Source of the DNA: Bathynomus jamesi
Lineage: Eukaryota > Arthropoda > Malacostraca > Isopoda > Cirolanidae
Direction of reading: 5' to 3'
NCBI GenBank assembly: GCA_023014485.1
Contig: JAJOZX010000994.1
Coordinates: forward strand, 2,501 to 66,500
Length of the DNA: 64,000 nt
The position numbers and the translations under genes are program-made. Positions 42,564 to 53,800 of the stretch are shown here, piece by piece (the stretch's first letter is position 1; each line of letters begins with the position of its first letter). Under the pieces are notes generated by a model, which was not told where the DNA came from, did no database searches, and worked only from the letters and a program-made list of their open reading frames with translations.

Positions 42564-45500
42564 TCAGCGCCTCCTGAGGCGGGGCCACGACGGGGTCGCC
42601 ACCCTTCTTTTCTCTTGCTCCTGCCATACGATTTGGTCCCCTATTGAATTTGTGGGGGCTGGTCTGGCCGAGGAGTACCCTGACACTGTGGGTTGGTCGG
42701 GTATGTTGGCTAAAAACATGTCCAAGTGTTTTTTAAAAGTATCTACTGGGACTGCACTTATATCTCGAAGGTACTGAGGCAAGGAGTTAAACAGGCGAGA
42801 ACCCTGCCTAGAGATACTATTATATTGAAGGGTTTGAATCCTTCTCAGACTGTTTGGTGGGAGGTGATATTTTTTACACATTCTGCCAGTTCTTGTTAAG
42901 GTGGGCACAATTGGTTCAGTATTGGGGGCAACTAAAAGCCCTTCTAGAATTTTCCAGGTGTAAATTAGGATGTATCTCTCAAACCTTCTCTCTATGGAAT
43001 AAAGGTTGAGGCCTCTAAGCCTATCCCAGTAGTTTAATTTGTTTTTACTCACCTGTTGCCCATCAGGTTGTTTAATATACGAGGTAAAGGTTCTTTGTAG
43101 GCCCTCAATTTTTTGCAATTCATTCTGTTTGTGGGGAAACCATAATTGAGAGCAGTAGTCAATGCGTGGAAGGACAAGTGATTTCCACAGGGTAAGCATG
43201 GTCATACTGTCCCTAGTTCTGAATGTTCTCAGTATATATCCTATTAGTTGTTTGCATGATGAGGTTACTTTGCCAATGTGCCTGTTGAATGTTGCATCTT
43301 CAGATAATATAATCCCTAGATCCCTGACATGATCAGTTTGTGCAATTTGAATTGTTCTTTCAGGTATTTATTTGGTCCATACTTAATTAGTTCAAATTTG
43401 TCTTCATTGAAGGCCATATTGTTTGCATCTGCCCATGCATATATAGTTTGTAGATCTTTTTGTAGCTCTACACAGTCTTCTTTTTCTGTAATTGGTCTTA
43501 GTATTCTGGTATCATCTGCGAATGACAGGAGAGAGCTTCCTAGGTTACAGTTTATATTGTTTAGCATTATAATGAATAGAATTGGTCCTAGTACTGTGCC
43601 TTGCGGCACTCCACTAATCACTTCTTTTTCTATAGATCTTGCTCCATTTACAGTTGTTATTTGTTTTCTGTCAGAGAGAAAGGCATGGATCCATTTTCCT
43701 ACTTTTCCACAAATACCAAGTTCTTTTAGTTTATGGAATAATATACCATGGTCAACCTTGTCAAAAGCTTTTGCAAAGTCTAGATAGATGACATCAACAT
43801 TGTGGTTTTCTCCCAAGTATTGTAGGATTGTATTGCAATGGTCTATAAGTTCAGTAAGGCAGGATCTCTTGTGTCTGAAGCCATGTTGAAAGTCTTCTAA
43901 GAGATGTTCATTTTCTATAAAACTGACAATGTGCCTTTTCAGGACTTTCTCAAATATTTTAATAATATGGGAAGTCAAAGATACGGGTCTATAGTTCTTG
44001 GCTTCCTTTCTTTTGCCTCCTTTGTAGATTGGGGTAATATTTGCTTGTTTCATGATTGGTGGTATTCTACTGGTGTCTAGTGAGGATCTCCACAGGATTT
44101 TCAAAGGCAGAGATAAAGTATGTTTGCATTCCTTAAGAATCTTGGCTCCAATTCCATCTGGACCAGGGGCTGAACTCCCCGGTAGCTCTGTTATTGCCTG
44201 TTTGTATATCTCTAGTGGTTATTTGTATATCTTCCAATAATGGTCTGTCTTGGTCATTTTCTTCTCTATCAAAAAATGCTGTAGTTTTTATTTTCTTTGC
44301 TACTACAGGGGTACTCCAGCTTAAAGCATATTGAGATTGTAAAATGTTTGCCATTTCCTGTGTATTAGATGTGAGAGTTAGTCCATCTTTAGCAAGCAAT
44401 GGGCCAATGCTAGTTTTGATAACTGCTTTGCGTTTAGCATAGCTAAAGAAGAATTTGCTATTTTCCTTTATAGTGCCAATAGCTTTGTGTTCATTATCAA
44501 TATTCCCTCTTATGGTTGACTCCTTTATTTTAAGTTCTAACATCAGTATCTGATTCCGGATGTTACTATGTCTTGTATCACTTAATTGCTTTGTCAGTTG
44601 TTTAGATAGCTTTGTTCTCTTTCTCATAAGTGTCCTTCTGTATCTGTGCTCTTTTGTCCGGTGCTTCTGTGCACTATCGTTTTTCTTTGGTGTGTGTTTG
44701 TATAATGCTGATGACAGCAGGTATTGTATTCTACTCCAGCATTCTTCTGGCTTTAGGTTTTCTAATTCATTTCCCAGTTTATTTCTCCCAGACAGTTATT
44801 TATTGATGTCCAGTCTGACTTGTGCAGGTTTAGGTCAGAGTATGGCAAGTTCGTTTGGCATGGGTCTTGCTTACATTTGTCGAGGGACAAGTTTGTGAAT
44901 ATGTGCATGACATTGTGGTCGGAGTGTATAGTTGGTGTTATAACAATGTGGTCAATTGTAGTTGCATTATTTGTCAGCACTAAATCTAGGATATTATTTT
45001 TTCTAGTTGGGCAGTGGACATGTTGTACTAGGAGCAGTTTTTCCATAAACTCATTCAGGTGTTTTGATTTGGACCTTTTTGTCCCTGATTTCATACCACC
45101 ATATTGGTTCCAGGTGCAATTTGGGAGATTAAAGTCTCCTGTAATGATTAAGTCTCTTGTTGAGTCTACAATAGCTGGGCATTGCCTGATTTTTTCCAGA
45201 ACTTCAGTGAGCTCTAGATGGGAGCTCTAGATGGGAGCTATCTGGGGGGGCTATAGATATTCATTAGTATTATGTCTTCTTTATTTATGCTGAGCATGAT
45301 GATTAGGAGTTCACAGGCTCCATTTGAGTATGCCATGAGCAGTTCACTTTGAATGTTTTCAGGGATGTACATCAGGACACCACCATTTAGACGGTCTTCT
45401 CTGTCACATCTATGGGTGGTGTACCCTTTGATTGCAATTTCACTACTCATGATCATGGGGTTCAGGTGTGTTTCTGTGAGGGCTATAACTGTGCTAGTAG

Positions 45501-45627
45501 TGTGTTCCACTAGGCTCTTTAGGTAAGGTATTTTGGTATGGTTTGAGTTTGGGTAAAGGCCCTGGATGTTTAAGTAAATTATTGATACATTTGTGGAGCC
45601 ATTTGTTTCATCTCCCACATAGGGCAT
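42564..45627 (-). pseudogene. ORF2: endonuclease plus reverse transcriptase, about four frameshifts
   Basis: Consecutive frames cover the whole protein. 45627-45238 is endonuclease part 1 (IIYLNIQGLYPNS, ALTETHLNP with the catalytic Glu, GGVLMYIP). 45094-44762 is part 2 (VHCPTRKNNILDLVLT, HSDHNVM with the SDH motif). 44627-44133 is the linker. 44104-43316 holds the RT (NITPIYKGGKRKEAKNYRPV, DVIYLDFAKAFDKVDHGI, GVPQGTVLGPILF, LLSFADDTRIL, with both Asp of the FADD box kept). 43205-42564 is the thumb and tail (LVLPRIDYCSQLWFPH, SIERRFERYILIYTWKI). Catalytic residues are all present, and only frameshifts disable it. It would nick target DNA and reverse-transcribe the element. Confidence 0.85.
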
Positions 45628-45704
45628 TTGAAGGGTTCCTGCTGGGGTTCTCGTTTGCTTTTGTATGAGGAGCCCAAGTGAGCTTTGAATGTCTTGTATT
45701 TGTT

Positions 45705-46670
45705 TTATGAGTGGTAAAACCCCAATTGGGTTTCATGGTTGCTTGCTGTACTATTTTCACCAGTGGGCTTACCTGGACCCGCTACATCAGCATAAGATCT
45801 GGGTGCAGGAATGGTATTTGGTCTTGGGTTTTCTTGCACCCCTTGGGCCAAATAGTGCTGAGGGATAGTAGGCTCACTATCCTGGTATTCTCTCCGTTGA
45901 GTTTGATGTGGTTGGAATCGGATTGTTCCCTTCAGGTGGGCCAGATTGCAGTTCTCTTTAAAACAACTTCTTTCCCACCATGAGCTCTGGCAAATTTGGG
46001 GATGAAAATAGGGACATCTTGCATTGGATCTACATCCAGAAATGCCATTCCCATCGTGTATAAATTTTTTGCAGAGTGGTGGGTGAGCAAATGGGCATTC
46101 TCTTCCCTTAAGTCCATATTTACACAAGCCCCTCCTGTAATACTTGCATACTGGCTTCTTGTTTTCACTTTTGGCTTTTTGGTGACTATGTACAGTGGGG
46201 TTGTTCACTTTGTTGAAGGTCTTAATGTCTATTTCCTGTTCTTGTTTTTGTTTTGTCTCTTTTGGTGCCCTTTTTGCTTGCAGTGTCCCTCTCTCTAGGG
46301 TCTCATCCTGAGGGTTTCTCACTTTTTCAGCAAGCTCTGCATTTGCAATGATAATTTCCTCCTCCTGTAACTCACCTGCCACTTCTACTTCAAGCTCTTC
46401 AAATTGTCTGTCATAGTCATCGCAAATTTGACGAGCACATTTAAAGCATGAGAATTTCCTTTTTGAATTTTGAAGGATGAGTAGGAAATAAATAGGTAGT
46501 TCACTACATTTGTAGTGTATCCATAGTCTGCATTCATCACATTTTAATGCATGTAGGCTGCAGTCTAATGCACATTTTATGCATGGGTTTCTGTTTTTGT
46601 TTCCTTCCTCTGCCATGTTGACTTGCATACTGGTTTTAGTGTGGAGCGTAGATATTAAAATATTTTGCAA
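45705..46670 (-). CDS. ORF1: PHD-like finger plus CCCH zinc fingers
   Basis: An intact 321-codon frame. An N-terminal PHD-like Cys/His cluster (CIKCALDCSLHALKCDECRL..WIHYKCSEL, with a final CFKC) is followed by an acidic/helical middle rich in Glu. A C-terminal set of three CCCH-type fingers follows: CKYYRRGLCKYGLKGRECPF, CKKFIHDGNGISGCRSNARC then PYFH, and CQSSWWERSCFKENC then NLAH. Pro/Gln-rich sequence ends the protein. ORF1 proteins of non-LTR elements bind element RNA and chaperone its integration. Here the CCCH fingers are the likely RNA-binding part and the PHD-like finger could mediate protein contacts (inference). The start near 46670 is the longest option. The Met in NMAEEGNKNR, about 18 codons downstream, is an equally plausible start. 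Confidence 0.8.
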   Translation of the reverse strand: MQNILISTLHTKTSMQVNMAEEGNKNRNPCIKCALDCSLHALKCDECRLWIHYKCSELPIYFLLILQNSKRKFSCFKCARQICDDYDRQFEELEVEVAGELQEEEIIIANAELAEKVRNPQDETLERGTLQAKRAPKETKQKQEQEIDIKTFNKVNNPTVHSHQKAKSENKKPVCKYYRRGLCKYGLKGRECPFAHPPLCKKFIHDGNGISGCRSNARCPYFHPQICQSSWWERSCFKENCNLAHLKGTIRFQPHQTQRREYQDSEPTIPQHYLAQGVQENPRPNTIPAPRSYADVAGPGKPTGENSTASNHETQLGFYHS

Positions 46671-46734
46671 AGGTTTAAGTTTATTGTTTATTTTGTAATT
46701 TTCTATAATTTTCTATAACGAAACGTGCCCACCC

Positions 46735-46737
<3 letters not shown>

Positions 46738-46768
<31 letters not shown>

Positions 46769-46790
46769 TTTTTTTATTTTTTTTTTATTA
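46738..46790. repeat. (TTTA)n microsatellite and T-rich tract
   Basis: About eight TTTA units followed by T runs, just upstream (minus sense) of ORF1. It could be the tail of another element next to the retrotransposon's 5' end. Confidence 0.85.
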
Positions 46791-47926
46791 TTTTTGGTTT
46801 CTGTTTCCTTTCTTTCGATGTTTCGATGGTCGGGTGTATTTCGAGAGGTTTCTGACCTTTGCGTTTTTATGACCTTTTTCCTGCCTTATTTCAAACTTTC
46901 ACGAATGCCCAACCTTATTTCGTTTTTCGTTTTGAATATATACGTTAAAACTGGTGATAGATGATGTAAACTGTATTGCACTTTCTTTATTTTAATGGAT
47001 TTCACTTTATAATTTATATGCACGGATTCACTGATACTTTATGCACTTTCGGGTGTAGACAGAATAACCGCCGAATAGGTTTTTCCCTTCTAATTTGGGT
47101 GTTTAATAGAGAGAGTAAAACAGCACGTCCATTCACACACACTCCCACCTTATAAAGTGAATTGTCCCAAAGCGAGATCTTGACGCTAGTTTTGACACTT
47201 TCTGTCATTGTACTGTACATCAACTTATAAATAATTTTCCATATTATTTTTGCGTTATGTTTTAAATAATACAAGTTTGAAATTATTTTATCAAATGCTC
47301 AAGCTAAAATTACTAATAAAAACAAAAATCCATCGAAGAAAAGATAACGCCGGTACAAAATTTCACTCAAGCTTGTATGAAGTGCCAGGCACATCCATCA
47401 TTCACGAAGATGGTGCTGCCAACCTCTAGTGACGGGGAAAATTCCTAGACAACGAAGTCATCGCTTCAAATGCTTAAACTGCCGATGGAACGACAAATAA
47501 AATCACTCTGGATGATTGACCATTTTTCATCCTTCTTCGGAGAGAAGTTCTCGTCTGTCCTGCCTCGTTGGCAAAGATTAAAGGATATTTTTTAAGTTGT
47601 GACACTGAGAATAATCGTATACTTAAAATTCAGTTATTGGCTCAGCTACAGCAAAATAATTACTATTGTACCAATTCAGTGCACAGCTTCTGAGAGTAAC
47701 AATTACATTATAAAACTCTATTCAAATTTAATAACTTTTTTGTATGTGTTCAATAAAAGAATTGAAAATTCTAATTTGATTCTTCACCGTGAGTTCCCTG
47801 AACGGAATTACTACAACAGAAACCCCCTTAAGAATTTCCTACGGTAAGCGAAGTCCTCTGCTCTGCCTCCCCCCTCCTCCTCCTTTAACCTCTTTTTACA
47901 CAAACGGCGTTCAAACGAAATTATAT
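46791..47926. other. Unassigned 1.1-kb stretch
   Basis: It may include the 5' untranslated region of the adjoining retrotransposon, but this cannot be shown. An 86-codon minus frame (47274-47014) and an 82-codon plus frame (47599-47847) have no recognisable domains. Confidence 0.4.
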
Positions 47927-48175
47927 AGGGTGATTCAAAAAAATTTTAACACTGCTATGGGGTTTTATTTTTTAGTTCCAATTTATTTGTAAACACTCTT
48001 TGTGATGCAAACCGTGCTTTATACAGTCTCTACTTGCTGTCCACGGATATCTATGCATGTATGAAACCTATCAAACGTTGATTCCAGAGCCCTAAGGCAC
48101 ATCTCTGGTGGTACTGATTGGATGACATCTGTAATTCTTTCCCAATAACTGTTAACATTTTTTGAATCACCCAGT
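47927..48175 (-). mobile_element. Deletion derivative of a mariner-type transposon
   Basis: The ends are GGGTGATTCAAAAAAATTTT and an inverted AAAATGTTAAC-adjacent copy (TTTTTTGAATCACCC), flanked by TA. On the minus strand 48150-48025 still reads WERITDVIQSVPPEMCLRAL then IDIRGQQVE, the C-terminal tail of a Tc1/mariner transposase. The rest is deleted. Confidence 0.8.
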
Positions 48176-48598
48176 ATAGAGGACAAACGCAAAACAGGCC
48201 TAGAAGACCCTCAGTAACATTTATTGCCCTTGTCCCAGGATTGGAGCCCTCTGCTCAACAACTATCAACACCTGACAAAAATCAGAACCAACCATCTGAA
48301 TTCATCAAAATCTGCATTCTGCTTCTTCGTTTGAAACAAGTATCAAAATTCCTTTTTTATTCGCGCAAAACGCCGTAAACTGATTAAAAGTCCTGCAAAG
48401 ATAAACGATAAGGACCATTAAACGACACACCTAAGTATATAAAGATTATTCCTTTTAATTCTTTTTGTGATAATTTCCTCATTAAAAATGTATATACAAA
48501 CAATAAACATTAACTCTCATTTAAATAAAATGCTTTTTAAACAATTGTATATACATACATATATGTACACATGATCATCTGTGTATATATGGTATATA
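48176..48598. other. AT-rich spacer
   Basis: No gene or repeat was recognised apart from short TA/CA tracts near 48550. Confidence 0.45.
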
Positions 48599-48676
48599 CA
48601 AGGTGTCCGAGCTTAAATGGCAATAAAATAAAACATTAGAAATATATTTTATTGCCATTTAAGCACGGACACCCTG
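48599..48676. mobile_element. 78-bp palindromic mariner-type MITE
   Basis: CAAGGTGTCCGAGCTTAAAT and its inverted copy ending ACACCCTG (48676) make up nearly the whole element, with a centre AAACATTAGAAATA. TA flanks both sides. It could be folded as a single hairpin. Confidence 0.85.
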
Positions 48677-48684
48677 TATATATA

Positions 48685-49397
48685 TTACAGTCAGTGTGTA
48701 ACCAGCTATTTCGGGTAATGGCTGAAACTTTTAGTCATTTCGCGAAATGGCTGTTTCACTTGGTCATTTCGCGAAATGACTAAAATCTTCAGCCATTATG
48801 CGAAATGGCTGAAATTCCACCTTGGTCATTTCGTGAAATGGCTAAAATGACTTTTGTAATGAATTCATAGAAATAACAAACATCATAATAAAATTGGAAA
48901 CATTTATGTAACTAACTAAATCTGCTAAAACATACATACATCCACAGGTCTGTTCAAATAAGTGAGAAACACTCGTTAAATACACATTTGAACACATTTG
49001 AACACATTTGAATTTTAATTTTCAATATAGAGGTTTTCAAATACTAACGGAGCCTTCAATGTTATTCCGATGTCGCCATTGAAGGCCCGGTTAGGTCAAC
49101 TGTATGCTCGGTTACGTCAACTGTATGCCCTTGACAAGTGGTTAGGTTAAGTCGTGTTATTTTCATTAAAACTAACGCAAATAACAACTTAATCTAACCA
49201 ATTGTCAAGGGCATACAGTTTACCTAACCGGGCAAATAATCTTGTATGAAATGACCAAGGTAGAATTTCAGCCATTTCGCGTAATGGCTGAAGATTTTAG
49301 TCATTTCGCGAAATGACCAAGTGAAACAGCCATTTCGCGAAATGACTAAACGTTTCAGCCATTACGCGAAATGGCTGGTTACACACTTTGACTGTAA
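48685..49397. mobile_element. Foldback element made of TTTCGCGAAA palindromes
   Basis: Arms of about 160 bp (48685-48850 and 49235-49397) are inverted copies beginning TTACAGTCA and GTGTAACCAGC. Each arm holds four to five 14-bp palindromes of the form CATTTCGCGAAATG, or one-base variants, spaced by about 16-20 bp and separated by CTAAAAC/CTGAAAT linkers. The middle carries a TTAGG-like foldback (49086-49226) with GGTTAGGTCAACTGTATGC blocks. No coding capacity. Confidence 0.9.
49086..49226. repeat. TTAGG-like foldback inside the TTTCGCGAAA element
   Basis: The left half has CGGTTAGGTCAACTGTATGC blocks and GTTAGGTTAAGTCGTG, and the right half has the mirrored AACTTAATCTAACCAATTGT and GCATACAGTTTACCTAACCG. 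The core ATTTTCATTAAAACTAACGC is a diverged form of the family hairpin. Confidence 0.8.
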
Positions 49398-49399
49398 CA

Positions 49400-49810
49400 T
49401 ATATATTGTAATATACATGTACGCGAGAAAGATTTGAATTAATCAGAGAAGCTGAAAATTAGTTTAAGTACAAGACACAATATCGGTTTAGCCGTAATTG
49501 GATCCTTTTGTACGAGATCATATAACTACAGTAACTCTGTATGCTTAATTAATTGCGTATATATTTAGTATTTTACAAAGATTTTTAAAGTGTTTTCAAA
49601 CTAACTAAAATGCAAGTAAAAATAATATTTTAATGCAAAGGAATACAAAGGATACCAAACAGCAACAGACCGGCTGGTCTCTTCGAGGCTGTTTAAGGGG
49701 GGGGGGGAATGTTAAATTAGAAGAAAACGTAAATACAAGTGAAAATTTTAAAGCAAAGCACAGAAGGGAGATTGAAAGAAAGGACGGAAATTTAGAGAAA
49801 ATTGACTTCA
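49400..49810. other. Unassigned spacer
   Basis: A G run at 49698-49707. Overlapping short frames without recognisable domains. Confidence 0.4.
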
Positions 49811-50523
49811 CTAGTTACTCAGTAATCATTATTTTTTTGAGTAACTGTAACAGTCACTAGTTACATTTTTCTAGCGAGTAATTGTAACTGTAACTAGTTA
49901 GAAAAAAAAATCATGAATATTTGTAACTTGTACCAGTTACTTTTTTCCGTGAAGGCAAAAAGTTTGTAGCTACTTTTTTTCACAAGGCTCCCTCGATGTA
50001 TAGGGTGGCCACAAAGTCCCGTTACCCCCTAGAGAAATGAATCGTATAACAATGCTATGGGCAGGGTAACGGGACTTTGTGGCCACCCTATATATCCCTT
50101 TAACGCCGGAATTGTTTGTAGGTTAAGTTATGAATGCGTGTATTTGAAACGTTATCAATATGTAGCTTCGTCCTTTAAGGGTTAAATTGTGCAGAGTGCA
50201 AGTTTATTGACAACATGTATCTAATGATAATATGATAACAATTTGTTGTTTATTCGTTAAATCAATCAATTTGAAACAAATGAACAATCTTGGCAAGTAT
50301 TACTTCTCACGGAAAGTACTTTTATCAGAATCAGATGCTCGCTAAAACCAGGAAAAATGTCGAAAGTAACTTTTGAAATAACTAGTAATTAGTTACTTTT
50401 CGAAACAACAACTAGTAACTAGTTATTGTTTTAGAAAGTAACTAGTAACTGTAACTAGTTACTTATTTGAGACAGTAACAATGAACTATAATTAGTTACA
50501 AAAAGTAACTGTCACAACACTGC
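49811..50523. mobile_element. Element with degenerate GTAACTAGTTAC terminal arrays
   Basis: Both ends consist of overlapping imperfect GTAACTAGTTAC palindromes (49835-49990 and 50365-50515). The right end in minus sense reads CAGTGTTGTGACAGTTAC, a CAGTG-type hAT start. The left outer end is less clear. The interior is non-coding and contains the 90-bp MITE at 50001-50090. Confidence 0.6.
50001..50090. mobile_element. 90-bp palindromic MITE, TA target
   Basis: TAGGGTGGCCACAAAGTCCC and its inverted copy end at 50090. A TA lies on each side. It is inserted in the GTAACTAGTTAC element. Confidence 0.85.
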
Positions 50524-50719
50524 TATTGAGTATATACGAGTATAATTCCAATCAAACTGTCGTATGAAATTTTTGGAGCAAGTGTAGTTTACGTCCCCCT
50601 GTGGTGCCTAGTGTAGTTTGCGTTCCCCAACTTTGTCCGCGTATATCTAATCAAATAGAACGTTAAAATTAACGAAAATATTACGACTTAACCTAACAAA
50701 TCGTCAATTTATATATATA
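50524..50719. other. Flank of the Helitron array with half a foldback motif
   Basis: AACGAAAATATTACGACTTA at 50668-50687 and ACCTAACAAATCGTCAA are one half of the TTAGG-like family. The sequence is different from the flank of Helitron copies 2 and 3, so the array's homology stops here, at the short TA run before 50720. Confidence 0.6.
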
Positions 50720-50730
50720 CTAGCTGAATT

Positions 50731-50748
50731 ACCCGGCGTTGCACGGGT
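50731..50748 (-). other. Helitron 3'-terminal hairpin
   Basis: ACCCG pairs with CGGGT, with a further GC/GC pair after a one-base bulge and a 3-nt loop. It lies 7 nt before CTAG. The same hairpin is at 56535-56552 and 62315-62332. In Helitrons this structure stops rolling-circle transposition. Confidence 0.85.
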
Positions 50749-50875
50749 GAAAATTTAGATTTGAAATGTATAGATCAGTATTTTTTTCAGCAAATTATTC
50801 AGTAAGTAGACAAAAGCTGTGATGCGAGAAATAAAAAAACATTTAATCAAACAAAGCTTTATTTGAAATTAGAAT

Positions 50876-53800
50876 TTACAATACTTCTTTATATACAACA
50901 TTGCATGTTTTTCCAAAAGGAGAGTATACATAAAGATTGTTAGCTGTTCCTACTCTAGAGCATCCTACATACAGTTGACCATGAGAGAAGCAGTCTTCTT
51001 GTAATTGTAGCCCAACAACTTTCACTGTTTGTCCCTGTGATTTGTTGATCGACATGGCAAAACTTAATCTTACTGGAAATTGTAAGCGCCTAAACTGAAA
51101 CTGCATCTCTGATGTTATTAGAGGTATCCTAGGAATAAAAGTATCTTCACCCTTGCCACAACCAGTTTGAATTTGTGCTTCAATGACATGAGGCTGTAAT
51201 GCCTTTATTATTAATCTGGTACCATTGCAGAGCTTAGGCTGATCTAAATTTCGTAGAAGCATTATAGGAGCTCCAACTTTAAGTTGTTAGTTGGTGAGGA
51301 GGCAATCCTGGAAATTCCAAAGAATTTAGAAACTCCGTTGGATAGTTGACAACTTCATTTTGATCGATAACTGTATCAATTGATTTGTAAATATAAGGAT
51401 CCCCTGGAATATTTTGGAGTAGTTGTTGGTTGATAGAATTAACTGTCACATTTTTCGGTGCCAATATTGCTCTTTCAAACAGCCAAGTAAAGTCTTTGTG
51501 GTGCTAACTAAAGTTAGTAAATACTTTTTCTGTTAATTCATTAACACTTTGGACCACTGCGCTGATTGTAGATATAATGACTTTGTTGTCAGAGTCCACA
51601 GGAACTTTTCCTTCGCCAAGCTGTAGCAAGTTCTGAGCAAATAGACCTGAATTGCTATCACCATAAATTCTTGCTCGCATGTTAGTTGTAAGCTTCAAGG
51701 TTTTAACATTGTGCCACAAACAGGAAGATTTAAGGCATGCTCGAATTTCATCAGCTTTTGTTCCCTTAGGTATAACTGGCCGAGTCTGGCGAAAATCTCC
51801 TGATAAGACAACAGTTACACCGCCCATCAATGTCTTCTGGTTTCTCACATCTTGTAGAGTTTTGTTCAGGGCCTCCAATGCTTTTTTATGGGCCATTGTA
51901 CATTCATCCCAGACTATAAGTTCACATCTTTTAAAAACCTCTCCCATGCCAGAATTTTTAGTAATTTTACAAACAGCTTCATCATTAGTAGCTAAATCCA
52001 AAGGAAGTTTGAATGCAGAATGAGCTGTGCGACCTCCAGGCAACAGTGTAGCAGCTATACCAGAAGATGCTACTGCTACAGCAATTTTATTTTGCTTGCG
52101 AACTTTGGCCAGTAATAAATTTGTGAAAATGTTTATCCAGTACCACCAGGAGCATCCAAAAAGTAGATGCCTCCATTCTGCTGAGAGATACTATTCATTA
52201 TAGTTGAATAAGCAGTTCTCTGATCAGGCAACAACTTGGGCTCATTTTCATTTACATATTCAGTTAAGTAGTTGATATCATATGATGTTTCTCTTATAAG
52301 CTCTGTAGCTAAATTGTTGACTTCTGTTCTATTGGTTCGTGGGAGGCCAAATGAAGGTATTTGTTGTCCATCCATTGATGCTATTTTATCTTCTATGTCA
52401 ATTAAGGCTCTGTTGTAGATTTCATCTGTGTAAACAACGTCAATATGCGGGTTGGCAAGTTGTGCTTGGTGCTTATAATCTTGTGCCAAATCATCTTTGT
52501 ATTTGTTCCATAATTCTAAAGGGTTGCCCACATCACAGGTTTTTAGCAGAATTGCAAATAAATCTCTTAGCCGCTTTGGGGATTGGTATATGGCTGCTTC
52601 TCTTAAGGTGGCATCCCATTGACTATCATCTTCTAGCATTCCACGTTTGTAGCATGCCTCTCTAAATGTCGCACAAACATGACCATCAACTGTTCTATGA
52701 TCATTAAAAGATCTAGGCCCTTTAACTTCATGCAGCAACATTCTTAAAAAGAAACACTCATGCTGGCTGGGATGAACAGTGTAAACTCTGCCTAAAGCAC
52801 TGTCAAATCTTACATCTGGATGACCTTCAACTTCGCTTCCTCTCTTTCTTCTACTCCATTTTTTGTTGTTCCATGTGTAATAAGATGGTAACTGGCGATA
52901 CAATAAAGTTTGAGCAAACACATCTTCTTGACATAGTTTAAAAAAAGCTGTAAGAGTAGTATCTCTAGGAGCAAGAGCTTGATGGGCAGCTGTTTCATTA
53001 GTAAAATAAACTCTGTCCATTTTCTAAATGAACTGCTAGTTGCTGTACTGCAGGATATCTTCCATGAAAGGGAAAGCTAAAAATTCTCCAAAAGGCTTCA
53101 TTGCTGCTTAAGTAACGACCTTGTTGATAGTTAGTCACTTCATCAGGTACATTTTGTTGTTGTAGAGCAAACATAGCTGCATCGGATCCCTTGTTAACAT
53201 ACTTGCACACATACTTGATAGACTTGACAGAATTACAAAATTCTACATTAATATGAGCATTAAAAGTTTTAGTCAAGAGAGGGCAGTAAGGAACTATCCA
53301 TCTATTATCAATTTCATTTCGTTTAATTCTCGTTGTAAAGCCTCCATCATCAGGTTTTCTTCTGCGATATGAAGGATAACCATCTTCTCCTGTTTGAGTG
53401 TCTTTTAAAAATGGTTTTGGGTAACGTTTCGTACATTTATTTTCTTTCATGCAAGGTGAATTGAAATTTAGAGAACCACATGGACCATGCACCATTTGAG
53501 TTTGAACTATTTCAAAGAGGTTTTTGTCTGTGTTAGGGTCCGGAAGTTCAGCTGAGATAACAGAATCAATTTGATTAGCTTGAATTTTGTTGGTCAGCCA
53601 AATCAAAATATGAGCATGAGGCAATCCTCTTTTTTGCCATTCAACAGTGTACATGTGGCATCTAACTGGGCCAAAAATGTTGGATTTTGTCATTAAATCC
53701 ATCAGTTTTAATAATTTTAAGCGAAACACTCTGGCTGTGAGGTCATGTCTGTGAATGTATGTTTGTCCAGGTAGTAACTCATCCTGAATTTCCTTCCATT

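Larger units (their letters stand above)
42490..46670 (-). mobile_element. Nearly full-length CR1/jockey-like non-LTR retrotransposon
   Basis: ORF1 (46670-45705) and a broken ORF2 (45627-42564) follow each other on the minus strand with a 77-bp gap. The 3' end is a short array of TTAAGGTAAA/GGTAA units (42490-42520) rather than poly(A), as in CR1/L2-type elements. No target duplication was found. ORF1 is intact, so the insertion is relatively young despite ORF2 shifts. Confidence 0.8.

Noticed and set aside
50876..52043. Host PIF1 DNA helicase gene
   Set aside because: The frame follows an HUH Rep domain and ends at a Helitron hairpin plus CTAG. It is the helicase part of RepHel.
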